From the NCBI GenBank assembly GCA_964535025.1, contig CAZHRW010000278.1:1-29638 (forward strand): a DNA stretch of 29,638 nt. Reading direction: 5' to 3'. The stretch comes from JAAYZK01 sp964535025. Lineage in GTDB: Bacteria; Planctomycetota; Phycisphaerae; SM23-33; FEN-1343. Positions 16,647-23,295 of this stretch are shown piece by piece (the stretch's first letter is position 1; each line of letters starts with the position of its first letter). The notes under the pieces were generated by a model. That model had not been told where the DNA came from. It made no database searches and saw only the letters and a list, made by a program, of their open reading frames with translations. The translations under genes were made by a program, and so were the position numbers.

Positions 16647-17921
16647 ATGCTTCAGATGACGACGGAAACCGCCGCTCAAAGCCGGTTTCAGGCCAAGTGT
16701 CACAATGCCGTCTGCCGCGCCTGCGGGCAGCGGGGGTTGCTGGCAGTGCTGGACCTGGGAGAGATGCCGCTGTCCGACGGACTGCTGACCGAGGCGCAGC
16801 TTCACCAGGACGAGCCCCGCTACCCGCTGGAGGTGGCTTATTGCCCGGGTTGTACGCTGGTCCAGATCCTTCACACGGTGGCGCCGGAGATCCTCTTCGG
16901 CGACGACTACCCGTACTTCTCTTCGTTCATCGACACGCTGATGGCCCACGCCCGGGCTAATGCGCTGGAACTGATCGCTTCCCGCAAGCTCGGCCGCGAC
17001 AGCCTGGTGATCGAACTGGCCAGCAACGACGGGTATCTCCTGCGCAACTTTGTGTCCGCGGGTATTCCCGTCCTGGGCATCGACCCGGTGGCGGCCCTGG
17101 CCGAGGCGGCCCGCAAGGTCGGGGTGGAGACGCTGGCGGAGTTCTTCACTTACGAGATGGCGCGCCGGCTGCGCGACGAGGGGAAGCAGGCCGACGTGAT
17201 CATCGCCAATAATGTCCTGGCCCATGTCGCCGACACGAACGGCTTTGTCGAGGGGATCTCCCTGCTCCTGGCCGACGACGGGGTCGCCGTCATCGAGGTG
17301 CCCTACGTCCGGGACCTGATCGATCGCTGCCTGTTCGACACGATCTACCACGAGCACCTGTGCTACTTCTCGGTCACGGCGCTGAACCGGCTGTTCGCCC
17401 GTCACGGCCTGTACCTCAACGACGTGCGTCGGCTGCCCATTCATGGCGGCTCGCTGCGGCTGTACCTGGAGCGGCGGCCCGACGTCCACCCGGCGGTGGG
17501 CGCGCTGCTTGGCGAGGAGAAGGCCCTGGGCGTGGACCGTCATGCCTACTACGAGGATTTCGCCGGGCGCGTCACCGCCATCTGCCGGAAACTGCTCGAC
17601 CTGCTCAGTGACCTGAAAGCCTCGGGCCGTTCGATCGTCGCCTACGGCGCCGCGGCCAAGGGGGCCATCCTGCTCAACGCCGTGGGCGTCCGGCCGGGCA
17701 TGATCGACTACGTCGTCGACCGCAACGTGCACAAGCAGGGCCGCTACATGCCCGGCGTGCACATCCCGATTGTCGAGCCGGAGCGGATTCTACGCGACCG
17801 GCCCGACTACGTGCTGATCCTGCCATGGAACTTCAAGGAGGAGATCCTCTCTCAGCAGGAACCGTACCGTCGGCGGGGGGGAAAATTCATCATCCCGATT
17901 CCTGAGCCGGTGATCATCTGA
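16647..17921 (+). CDS. NDP-sugar C-methyltransferase family protein
   Basis: The product is 424 residues with the three-part layout of NovU/TylC3-like enzymes. An N-terminal zinc-binding module has CRACG and later YCPGC (four Cys) with LDLGEMPLSDGLL. A SAM-binding Rossmann domain has VIELASNDGYLLRNF. A C-terminal domain has IVAYGAAAKGAILLN and ILPWNFKEEI. IYHEHLCYFS (Y234-H-E-H237) matches the catalytic YxEH motif of TcaB9/NovU-type C-3 methyltransferases. It likely C-methylates a keto-hexose produced after rfbF and the SDR. It is the most canonical of the three paralogues here. ATG 16647 has AAGGAGCG upstream. Confidence 0.92.
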   Translation: MLQMTTETAAQSRFQAKCHNAVCRACGQRGLLAVLDLGEMPLSDGLLTEAQLHQDEPRYPLEVAYCPGCTLVQILHTVAPEILFGDDYPYFSSFIDTLMAHARANALELIASRKLGRDSLVIELASNDGYLLRNFVSAGIPVLGIDPVAALAEAARKVGVETLAEFFTYEMARRLRDEGKQADVIIANNVLAHVADTNGFVEGISLLLADDGVAVIEVPYVRDLIDRCLFDTIYHEHLCYFSVTALNRLFARHGLYLNDVRRLPIHGGSLRLYLERRPDVHPAVGALLGEEKALGVDRHAYYEDFAGRVTAICRKLLDLLSDLKASGRSIVAYGAAAKGAILLNAVGVRPGMIDYVVDRNVHKQGRYMPGVHIPIVEPERILRDRPDYVLILPWNFKEEILSQQEPYRRRGGKFIIPIPEPVII

Positions 17922-17946
17922 ACATCCTTCACCCAGGGGGGGTCCC

Positions 17947-19170
17947 GTGAAGACGCTGACGATCAATGAGACGGTATCGTTTCCCAAAGGCCTGGCGACC
18001 GGGCAGTCGTGCCCCAACTGCGGCGGCCGTGACGTACGGCTGTTCTACGAGGTCAGGAACATCCCGGTCCACAGTTGCCTGTTGATGGACACCCGCGAGG
18101 AGGCCGTCTCCTATCCGCGGCACGACTTGCGACTGGGATTCTGTAACGACTGCGGGTTTATCTACAACACGGTGTTCGATCCGGATCGCCACGACTATTC
18201 GCCGCGCTACGAGGAGACACAGGGGTTCAGCCCGCACTTCAACAGCTTCGCCAGCAGTCTGGCCGAACGGTTGGTGCGTCAGTACAACATCCGGGACCGC
18301 GACGTGCTGGAGATCGGGTGCGGCAAGGGCGAGTTTCTCACGCTACTGTGCCGTCTCGGACCCAACCGGGGCATCGGGATCGACCCGGCGTTCGTCCCCC
18401 AGCGTTCTGTCGACGCCGGGCGCGACGTGCAGTTCATCCAGGACTTTTACGGCGAGCGGTACGCCCACCTGCCCGCCGACGTGGTGTGCTGTCGCCATAC
18501 GCTGGAGCACATCGCCCCTACGGGCGAGTTCATGCGCACGCTGCGCCGGACGATCGGCGACCGGGCCGAAACGCTGGTGTTCTTCGAGGTGCCCGACGTC
18601 ATGCGGGAACTGCGCGAGGGGGCGTTCTGGGACTTGTACTATGAGCACTGCTCGTATTTCTCCGGCGGCTCGCTGGCGCGGCTGTTTCGCAGCAGCGGCT
18701 TCAGCCTGATGGATCTGTACACCGACTACGGGAACCAGTACCTGATGATCATCGGCACCCCCGCCGAGACCGGTCCCTACATGCCGGCCGACGGGGAGAA
18801 CGACCTGGATGCCTTGCGGGAGGCCGTCGACAGGTTCGATGTCGTCTGCGGCGAGCGGATGCGCTACTGGCGGGACCGGATCGTCACCGATCTGGACGGC
18901 GGCGAGCGGACCGTCGTGTGGGGCTCGGGATCCAAGGGCGTGGCGTTCCTGACCACGCTGGGACTGATCGACGAGATCGAGTTTGTCGTGGACATCAACC
19001 CCTACAAGCACGGGAAGTTCATGCCGGGCACCGGCCAACGGATCATCGCGCCGGAATACCTGGTCGACTATCAGCCGCGGACGATCATTATCATGAACCC
19101 GGTCTATCTCGATGAGATCCGCCGGGACCTCGATCGCCTTGGCGTCGAAGCGGAACTTGTCACCGTCTGA
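17947..19170 (+). CDS. C-methyltransferase-family protein, second paralogue
   Basis: The product is 407 residues and begins with GTG 17947 after a G-rich site. It keeps the four-Cys zinc module (CPNCGGRD and FCNDCGFIYN), a SAM loop VLEIGCGKGEFLTLL, CCRHTLEHI, and the YEHCSYFS catalytic-type motif. Its C-terminal half has VVWGSGSKGVAFLTTLG and VDINPYKHGKFMPGTGQ. It is clearly related to the next gene and more distantly to the previous one. It may methylate a different sugar or position, or act on a related substrate; the exact reaction is not readable. It has a 25-base gap upstream and a 30-base gap downstream. Confidence 0.85.
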   Translation: MKTLTINETVSFPKGLATGQSCPNCGGRDVRLFYEVRNIPVHSCLLMDTREEAVSYPRHDLRLGFCNDCGFIYNTVFDPDRHDYSPRYEETQGFSPHFNSFASSLAERLVRQYNIRDRDVLEIGCGKGEFLTLLCRLGPNRGIGIDPAFVPQRSVDAGRDVQFIQDFYGERYAHLPADVVCCRHTLEHIAPTGEFMRTLRRTIGDRAETLVFFEVPDVMRELREGAFWDLYYEHCSYFSGGSLARLFRSSGFSLMDLYTDYGNQYLMIIGTPAETGPYMPADGENDLDALREAVDRFDVVCGERMRYWRDRIVTDLDGGERTVVWGSGSKGVAFLTTLGLIDEIEFVVDINPYKHGKFMPGTGQRIIAPEYLVDYQPRTIIIMNPVYLDEIRRDLDRLGVEAELVTV

Positions 19171-19200
19171 CGCCGTCGCAGATGCGGGAAGGGGGCTGCG

Positions 19201-20394
19201 GTGATTCGCACGATCGATGACATCGTCTGCGTGGCGTGTAACAGGGCGACCTACGAGCCGCTTCTGAACATCGACAGTGCGGCGGTATTCTCCAACGTGC
19301 TGTGGGACAGTCGGCAGGCCGCGCTGGCCGCTCCGAGGGCGCCGATGGCCCTGGGGGTCTGCCCGGCCTGCGGGATGATCTACAACGTGGCCTTCAATCC
19401 CGTCCTGATGCGGTACGGCCCGAGGTACGAAAACGCGCTGGAGCCTTCGCCGCGCTTCCGCAGATACGCCCGCCGGCTCGCCGACCGGCTGGTGCGGACG
19501 TACGACCTGCGGGGCAAGCACATCGCGGAGATCGGCTGCGGGCAAGGCCGTTTTCTGGCCCTCCTGGCCCGATTGGGCGGCAACCGCGCCGTGGGGTACG
19601 ACCCCAGCTACGATCCCGGCCGCTCAAGTGATGACGTGCGGTCGCTGGTGTCGATCCGCAACGACTATTTCACCGCTGAGCAGGTCGATCACCCCCTCGA
19701 TTTCATCTGCTGTCGGCACGTGCTGGAGCACCTGTCCGATCCGCTGTCGTTTCTGCGGGAGGTGCGTGCGGCCCTGGGCGACGGGGCGACGGGGGCGGTG
19801 TACTTCGAGGTGCCCAACGCCCTGAACATGGTGCGGGACCTGGGCATCTGGGACATCCTGTACGAGCACTGCAGCTACTTCACCGCCGAATCACTGGTTC
19901 GCCTGTTCCGCCGCGCGGGATTCACCCCGGTGGCGGTGGCCGAACACTATGGCGGGCAGTATCTGGGCATCGAGGCCCGCCCGCCGGCGGCCCCGTCGGA
20001 GGACGCCCGGCGGCGGTGGCGGAATCCGGCGCGTCTGGCCGAATGGACGCGGACCTTCGCCAAGGCCTACACCGGTATCATCGCCGGCTGGAGCCGGCGC
20101 CTGGACGCCATGACGGCCGGCGGGCGACGGCCGGTGGTTTGGGGGGCGGGGGCCAAGGGCGTCACATTCCTCAACAGCCTGAAGGTGCCGTGGCAGCGGC
20201 TTGCTTACGTGGTGGACCTCAATCCCGACAAGCACGGCCGCTACGTCACGGGGACCGGCCAGGAGATCATTCCGCCGGCGGCCCTGCAAGCCTACCGGCC
20301 CGATGACGTGATCGTGATGAACCCGTTGTACGAAGCCGAGATCATCCAGGCCCTTCGGCGGATGGACCTGGCACCCACGGTGGGTGTGGCATGA
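19201..20394 (+). CDS. C-methyltransferase-family protein, third paralogue
   Basis: The product is 397 residues and starts with GTG 19201 after GAAGGGGG. It has CVACNR and VCPACGMIYN (zinc module), IAEIGCGQGRFLALL (SAM loop), CCRHVLEHL, LYEHCSYFTAESL, and the C-terminal VVWGAGAKGVTFLNSL and VDLNPDKHGRYVTGTGQ. It aligns by eye nearly end to end with the preceding protein, so local duplication is likely. The N-terminal module lacks the LxxxPxSD segment of canonical NDP-sugar C-methyltransferases, which suggests a diverged substrate. The stop overlaps the EpsI start (ATGA). Whether it is active on a nucleotide-sugar is inferred. Confidence 0.85.
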   Translation: MIRTIDDIVCVACNRATYEPLLNIDSAAVFSNVLWDSRQAALAAPRAPMALGVCPACGMIYNVAFNPVLMRYGPRYENALEPSPRFRRYARRLADRLVRTYDLRGKHIAEIGCGQGRFLALLARLGGNRAVGYDPSYDPGRSSDDVRSLVSIRNDYFTAEQVDHPLDFICCRHVLEHLSDPLSFLREVRAALGDGATGAVYFEVPNALNMVRDLGIWDILYEHCSYFTAESLVRLFRRAGFTPVAVAEHYGGQYLGIEARPPAAPSEDARRRWRNPARLAEWTRTFAKAYTGIIAGWSRRLDAMTAGGRRPVVWGAGAKGVTFLNSLKVPWQRLAYVVDLNPDKHGRYVTGTGQEIIPPAALQAYRPDDVIVMNPLYEAEIIQALRRMDLAPTVGVA

Positions 20395-21113
20395 AAGCGA
20401 CTCGATCCCGTGTGACGTCTTTCAGGCGGCGAAGGGTGTTGCCGTCGTCGTCGGCGATGGCCGTCGTGCTGCTGGTGGTGTCCGGGGGCGTCTACCGTTG
20501 GGCGGCGCATCGGCTGGCCCGTCCGCCGGCCGCGACGCCGCTGACCAGCGCCCACCTGGCGGCGCTGCCGCTGCGCCTCGGGGCCTGGGAGGGGGCCGAG
20601 GCATCGGTGGACGAGGCGATCATCGAGATGACGGAGACCGACGCGCATGTGAATCGCTTTTACCGTCTGGGCGGCCATGTCGTCGAACTGTACGTCGCCT
20701 ACGGGCTCCGCCCGCGCGACCTGGCTCCGCATCGGCCGGAGGTGTGCTATCCCGCGGCGGGATGGACGCTCCGCCATGCCAGGCGGCTGATGCTGGCAGC
20801 CACCGACGGGACCGAGGTGCCCTGCACGATCTACCAGTTCGATCGCGGACACCTCAACACCGAGTGCAGGATCGTGCTGAACTACTATCTTGTGGGTGGG
20901 CGGCCCTGTCCGAATGCCGAGGCGATCCGCTCCGTTGCATGGCGGGGACAGGCGGCCGTGAGCTACCTCGCCCAGGTGCAGATCACCTGCCGGGTCGATG
21001 GACTGATCGATCCGGCCGTTGCCGAACGGCGCACCGGCGAGTTCCTGCGCCTGGCGGCGCCCGAGATCGCCGACCTGTTCGAGCAGGACATCTCGACGGA
21101 GGGGGACCCGTGA
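20391..21113 (+). CDS. Exosortase-associated EpsI family protein
   Basis: The product is 240 residues with one N-terminal hydrophobic segment (AMAVVLLVVSGGVYRWAA) and a periplasmic remainder. It carries HRPEVCYPAAGW (His114, Cys119), the conserved H-x-PE-x-C-Y...GW signature of EpsI proteins. It continues with TIYQFDRGH and IVLNYYLVGG. EpsI domains occur next to or fused to exosortases and are linked to EPS/PEP-CTERM systems, though their biochemical role is not settled. It lies directly between the methyltransferases and the exosortase, overlapping both neighbours by four bases, so all are probably co-translated. Confidence 0.92.
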   Translation: MKATRSRVTSFRRRRVLPSSSAMAVVLLVVSGGVYRWAAHRLARPPAATPLTSAHLAALPLRLGAWEGAEASVDEAIIEMTETDAHVNRFYRLGGHVVELYVAYGLRPRDLAPHRPEVCYPAAGWTLRHARRLMLAATDGTEVPCTIYQFDRGHLNTECRIVLNYYLVGGRPCPNAEAIRSVAWRGQAAVSYLAQVQITCRVDGLIDPAVAERRTGEFLRLAAPEIADLFEQDISTEGDP

Positions 21114-22039
21114 ACGACGCGACCCCTTGTGCGGGGATCACGACAGTGAGCAAACTGCGTGGGATGATTCGCCCGGCCTTGATGATCGGGGCGGTTCTGG
21201 CGGCGGGCGTCTGGGCCTACGCGGACGTCATCGATTCGCTGATGAGCGATTGGCGGCACGATGCGAACTACTCCGGCGGCCGGCTGGTTCCACTGATCCT
21301 GGTCTACCTGCTGTGGCGGCGCCGGGCCGTCCTGGCGGCCGAGAAGGTTCGCCCCAGCGCGTGGGGGGTGGGCCTGCTGCTGCTCGCCCAGGCCGGGCGG
21401 GCCGCGGGACTGTTGTTCTTGTTCGAGTCGGCCGAGCGCTACGCGATGATCCTCACGGCCGCCGGCTGCGTTCTGTTGATCGGCGGCCGCCGGTGGCTGT
21501 GGCGCACGCGGTGGCTGTTGGCGTTCAGTCTGCTGATGATCCCGTTGCCCGGGCGGGTCCATAACGCCGTCAGCGGCCCGCTGCAGTCGCAGGCGACGGC
21601 CGGAGCGGTGTTCCTGCTGGAGGTGGCCGGCGTATCGGTGGTTCGCGAGGGTCACACGATCCTGATGAATAATCACGTCCCGCTGGCCGTCGCCGAAGCG
21701 TGCAGCGGCCTGCGGATGCTCACCGCATTCGTCCTGGTCGCCGCGACGCTGGCGATGCTGATCGATCGGCCCCGCTGGCAGAAGGCGGTGATTGTGCTGT
21801 CCGGCGTGCCGGTGGCGATCGCTGCCAACCTCGTACGTCTGGTCGTGACGGCCGAGCTGTACCTCCATCTGGACAGCGCCGTTGCCGAGCGGTTTTTCCA
21901 CGATTTCGCGGGCCTGACGATGATGCCGCTGGCGATCGCGATGCTGACGGGCGAACTGGCGCTGCTCAACATCCTCGTCGTCCGCCAGGCCGCGGAGTCC
22001 ACGCGGACCGCCGCTGTCGTTGATGCCGATCGTGCCTGA
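21110..22039 (+). CDS. Exosortase (membrane transpeptidase-like sorting enzyme)
   Basis: The product is 309 residues and mostly hydrophobic, with about eight membrane segments. All three expected catalytic residues are visible: Cys198 in VAEACSGLRML, Arg243 in IAANLVRLVV and His264 in FFHDFAG. The segment FSLLMIPLPGRVHN is also typical of the family. Exosortases recognise C-terminal PEP-CTERM-like signals and cut or transfer the protein at the membrane. I chose GTG 21110 because it overlaps the EpsI stop as GTGA and has GGAGGGGG upstream; ATG 21164 is a possible internal start. The PAPGA-type substrate encoded 411 bases downstream is the obvious local partner. The exosortase subclass is not assigned. 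Confidence 0.95.
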   Translation: MNDATPCAGITTVSKLRGMIRPALMIGAVLAAGVWAYADVIDSLMSDWRHDANYSGGRLVPLILVYLLWRRRAVLAAEKVRPSAWGVGLLLLAQAGRAAGLLFLFESAERYAMILTAAGCVLLIGGRRWLWRTRWLLAFSLLMIPLPGRVHNAVSGPLQSQATAGAVFLLEVAGVSVVREGHTILMNNHVPLAVAEACSGLRMLTAFVLVAATLAMLIDRPRWQKAVIVLSGVPVAIAANLVRLVVTAELYLHLDSAVAERFFHDFAGLTMMPLAIAMLTGELALLNILVVRQAAESTRTAAVVDADRA

Positions 22040-22061
22040 TCCGTCGCCCTCGCCGCCTGAT

Positions 22062-22080
22062 CCGCCTGCACGGCGGTTCT
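22062..22080 (+). terminator. Weak hairpin after the exosortase gene
   Basis: CCGCC (22062-22066) pairs with GGCGG (22072-22076) around a five-base loop and is followed by TTCT. It lies 22 bases after the exosortase stop and before a new promoter-like box, so it may be a weak end for the long operon. Its short stem and poor T tract keep confidence low. Confidence 0.3.
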
Positions 22081-22137
22081 CGACCGAACTTCACCCTTCG
22101 CGGTCCTATCGGCGGTGCCTCCCGGGCCGGTTCACCC

Positions 22138-22143
22138 TATAGT
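22138..22143 (+). promoter_or_regulatory. Candidate -10 box (TATAGT) before the small membrane protein
   Basis: TATAGT within CCCTATAGTTCTCGTGAG lies about 26 bases before the ATG at 22169 and about 10 before its G-rich ribosome site. No good -35 hexamer is visible at 16-18 bases upstream. The same CTATAGT element followed closely by CGTGA recurs at 26557, before the LEPR-XLL surface-protein gene. Confidence 0.4.
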
Positions 22144-22168
22144 TCTCGTGAGAGGGGGGACAAGCCGC

Positions 22169-22339
22169 ATGGGGGGGCTTCAAGCCAGACGCATGGGGAG
22201 GATAACCCGGCCGGCGGTTCGTGCCGACGAAGGGCCGCCGAACACCGGGGCAAGGTGGATACGCGTGATCATCATCATGGTTTTCTTGGCCGTCGTGATG
22301 CTGATCCTCGCGATACGGAATGAGGGAGTACTTCCTTAG
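22169..22339 (+). CDS. Small single-pass membrane protein, function unknown
   Basis: This 56-residue protein has a basic, polar N-terminus (MGGLQARRMGRITRP) and one strongly hydrophobic segment near the C-terminus (WIRVIIIMVFLAVVMLILAI), ending RNEGVLP. ATG 22169 has AGGGGGG nine bases upstream and a -10-like box further up. A longer version could start at GTG 22115, but that start lies upstream of the predicted promoter. It sits between the exosortase and its likely substrate. I do not recognise a family. It could be an accessory to sorting or a small regulatory membrane peptide; both are guesses. Coding status rests on RBS, length and a clean membrane helix. Confidence 0.55.
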   Translation: MGGLQARRMGRITRPAVRADEGPPNTGARWIRVIIIMVFLAVVMLILAIRNEGVLP

Positions 22340-22341
22340 GA

Positions 22342-22363
22342 CAACGGCGACAGGCCGCCGTTG
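22342..22363 (+). other. Eight-base-pair hairpin just after the small-protein stop
   Basis: CAACGGCG (22342-22349) pairs perfectly with CGCCGTTG (22356-22363) around the loop ACAGGC. It starts two bases after TAG 22339 and is followed by GGGTAG, not a T tract, so it is not a standard intrinsic terminator. It may attenuate transcription or protect an mRNA end in the leader of the substrate gene. Confidence 0.5.
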
Positions 22364-22399
22364 GGGTAGATCAGAGGGTGCAGTTGTCTCTCGAAAGGG

Positions 22400-22427
22400 G
22401 GTCGCCGGCTGAAGCCGCAAAGCGACC
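22400..22427 (+). promoter_or_regulatory. Two-step hairpin in the leader of the PEP-CTERM-like gene
   Basis: GGTCGC (22400-22405) pairs with GCGACC (22422-22427). Inside it, CGGC pairs with GCCG around the loop TGAA, leaving a one-sided CAAA bulge. The helix lies 22 bases before ATG 22450 and close to its ribosome site (GGTGGAGG). It could control translation. It does not match a riboswitch class I can name. Confidence 0.45.
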
Positions 22428-22449
22428 GGTGAAAGGACAGGTGGAGGGT

Positions 22450-23109
22450 ATGTCGAAAAGGATGATCATGGTGGTGATGGCGGGGATTCTCGTCATGGCG
22501 GTGGCGGCCCAGGCCGAGGTGACGTGGAAGCAGTGCGTGGAGGTCGACAAGAAGATCGACAACGCACTGCTGACGTGGGCGCCGTGGTGTGTGTCATGGC
22601 AGTTCGACAAGTCGGACATGTCGGACATGGTGAACGCCGGCGGGGCCTATACCTATCAGGACGGCATGCTTTATGACGAGATGGGCACGCCCTATCTCGT
22701 CAAGGAGGCCTGGCTGAAGGTCTTGGCCAAGGGTGTGGAGCCGTACGAGAAGGTGTACGTCGGCATGGGCTATGAGGGCGACAAGAAGGTGCTGGGATAT
22801 CTCGACCCTTATGAAGACAACATCCATGTCGACGGCATCAACTTCGAGGGGGACAACGAGGACGGCTACGACGGAGACGGCGACGAGTGGAGCTCCACGT
22901 ACTTCAAACTCGACCCCCAGTGGCTCGATGACGGGAAGTTCTACGCCTGCGTCAAGGGGTTCAAGCTGTGCAATCCCTCCGAGTGCGCCGCCATCAAGAA
23001 AGCGTGCATGAAGGTGACCTATGAGAAGATCCCGGCGCCGGGTGCCGGGGTGCTGGGGGCTGTGGGGCTGACGATGGTCGGCTGGCTCAAGCGGAGATTC
23101 CACGGCTAG
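22450..23109 (+). CDS. Secreted PEP-CTERM-like sorting-signal protein (PAPGA variant)
   Basis: The product is 219 residues. It has a signal peptide (KRMIMVVMAGILVMAVAAQA, cleavage likely after residue 22). The mature part is acidic with six cysteines and a dense Asp/Glu/Gly stretch (GDNEDGYDGDGDEW) that could bind calcium. The C-terminus is a sorting signal: IPAPGAGVLGAVGLTMVG followed by WLKRRFHG, i.e. a short motif, hydrophobic helix and basic tail. This differs from the classical VPEP form but matches the PAPGA pattern common in planctomycetes. It is the probable substrate of the exosortase encoded 411 bases upstream and probably ends up attached to the cell surface or matrix. The mature domain matches no family I know. 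ATG 22450 follows GGTGGAGG. Confidence 0.85.
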   Translation: MSKRMIMVVMAGILVMAVAAQAEVTWKQCVEVDKKIDNALLTWAPWCVSWQFDKSDMSDMVNAGGAYTYQDGMLYDEMGTPYLVKEAWLKVLAKGVEPYEKVYVGMGYEGDKKVLGYLDPYEDNIHVDGINFEGDNEDGYDGDGDEWSSTYFKLDPQWLDDGKFYACVKGFKLCNPSECAAIKKACMKVTYEKIPAPGAGVLGAVGLTMVGWLKRRFHG

Positions 23110-23144
23110 CCGTCCGGCTGCGGGCCATTGCCGCCGCTCCCGCC

Positions 23145-23190
23145 GCGGGGCCGGGCGCGCCGAACAGCGCGGCCGGCCCCGCTTTCCCTT
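23145..23190 (+). terminator. Strong intrinsic terminator after the PEP-CTERM-like gene
   Basis: A 16-base arm (23145-23160) pairs with 23167-23182 with only one mismatch, around the six-base loop CGAACA, and is followed by TTTCCCTT. It lies 35 bases after the stop at 23109 and is the clearest terminator in the window. Confidence 0.85.
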
Positions 23191-23234
23191 GCGCACACTT
23201 CACTCGGGCGGCCAAACGGCCGACAACCCCTCCA

Positions 23235-23268
23235 GGCGACCGGTCCAGCTCGACACCGACGGGTCGCC
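23235..23268 (+). other. Inverted repeat in the leader of the TPR gene
   Basis: GGCGACC (23235-23241) pairs with GGTCGCC (23262-23268) across a 20-base loop, 27 bases before ATG 23296. It shares the 9-mer GCGACCGGT with the leader helix at 22422. A regulatory role is possible but unproven; in such GC-rich DNA a seven-base match could be chance. Confidence 0.3.
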
Positions 23269-23295
23269 GCGAGTCATGCAATTGGGGGGGATGCC

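Noticed and set aside
22378..22449. A c-di-GMP-I (GEMM-I) riboswitch before the PEP-CTERM-like gene
   Set aside because: The CGCAAAGC word is present, but the GGCAAACC partner and the second helix with its conserved 3' part are missing, and only ~22 bases remain before the start codon.
22605..22632. A short tandem repeat of the TCGGACATG unit inside the PEP-CTERM-like gene
   Set aside because: There are only two copies, giving SDMSDM in the protein. This is too short to be meaningful.
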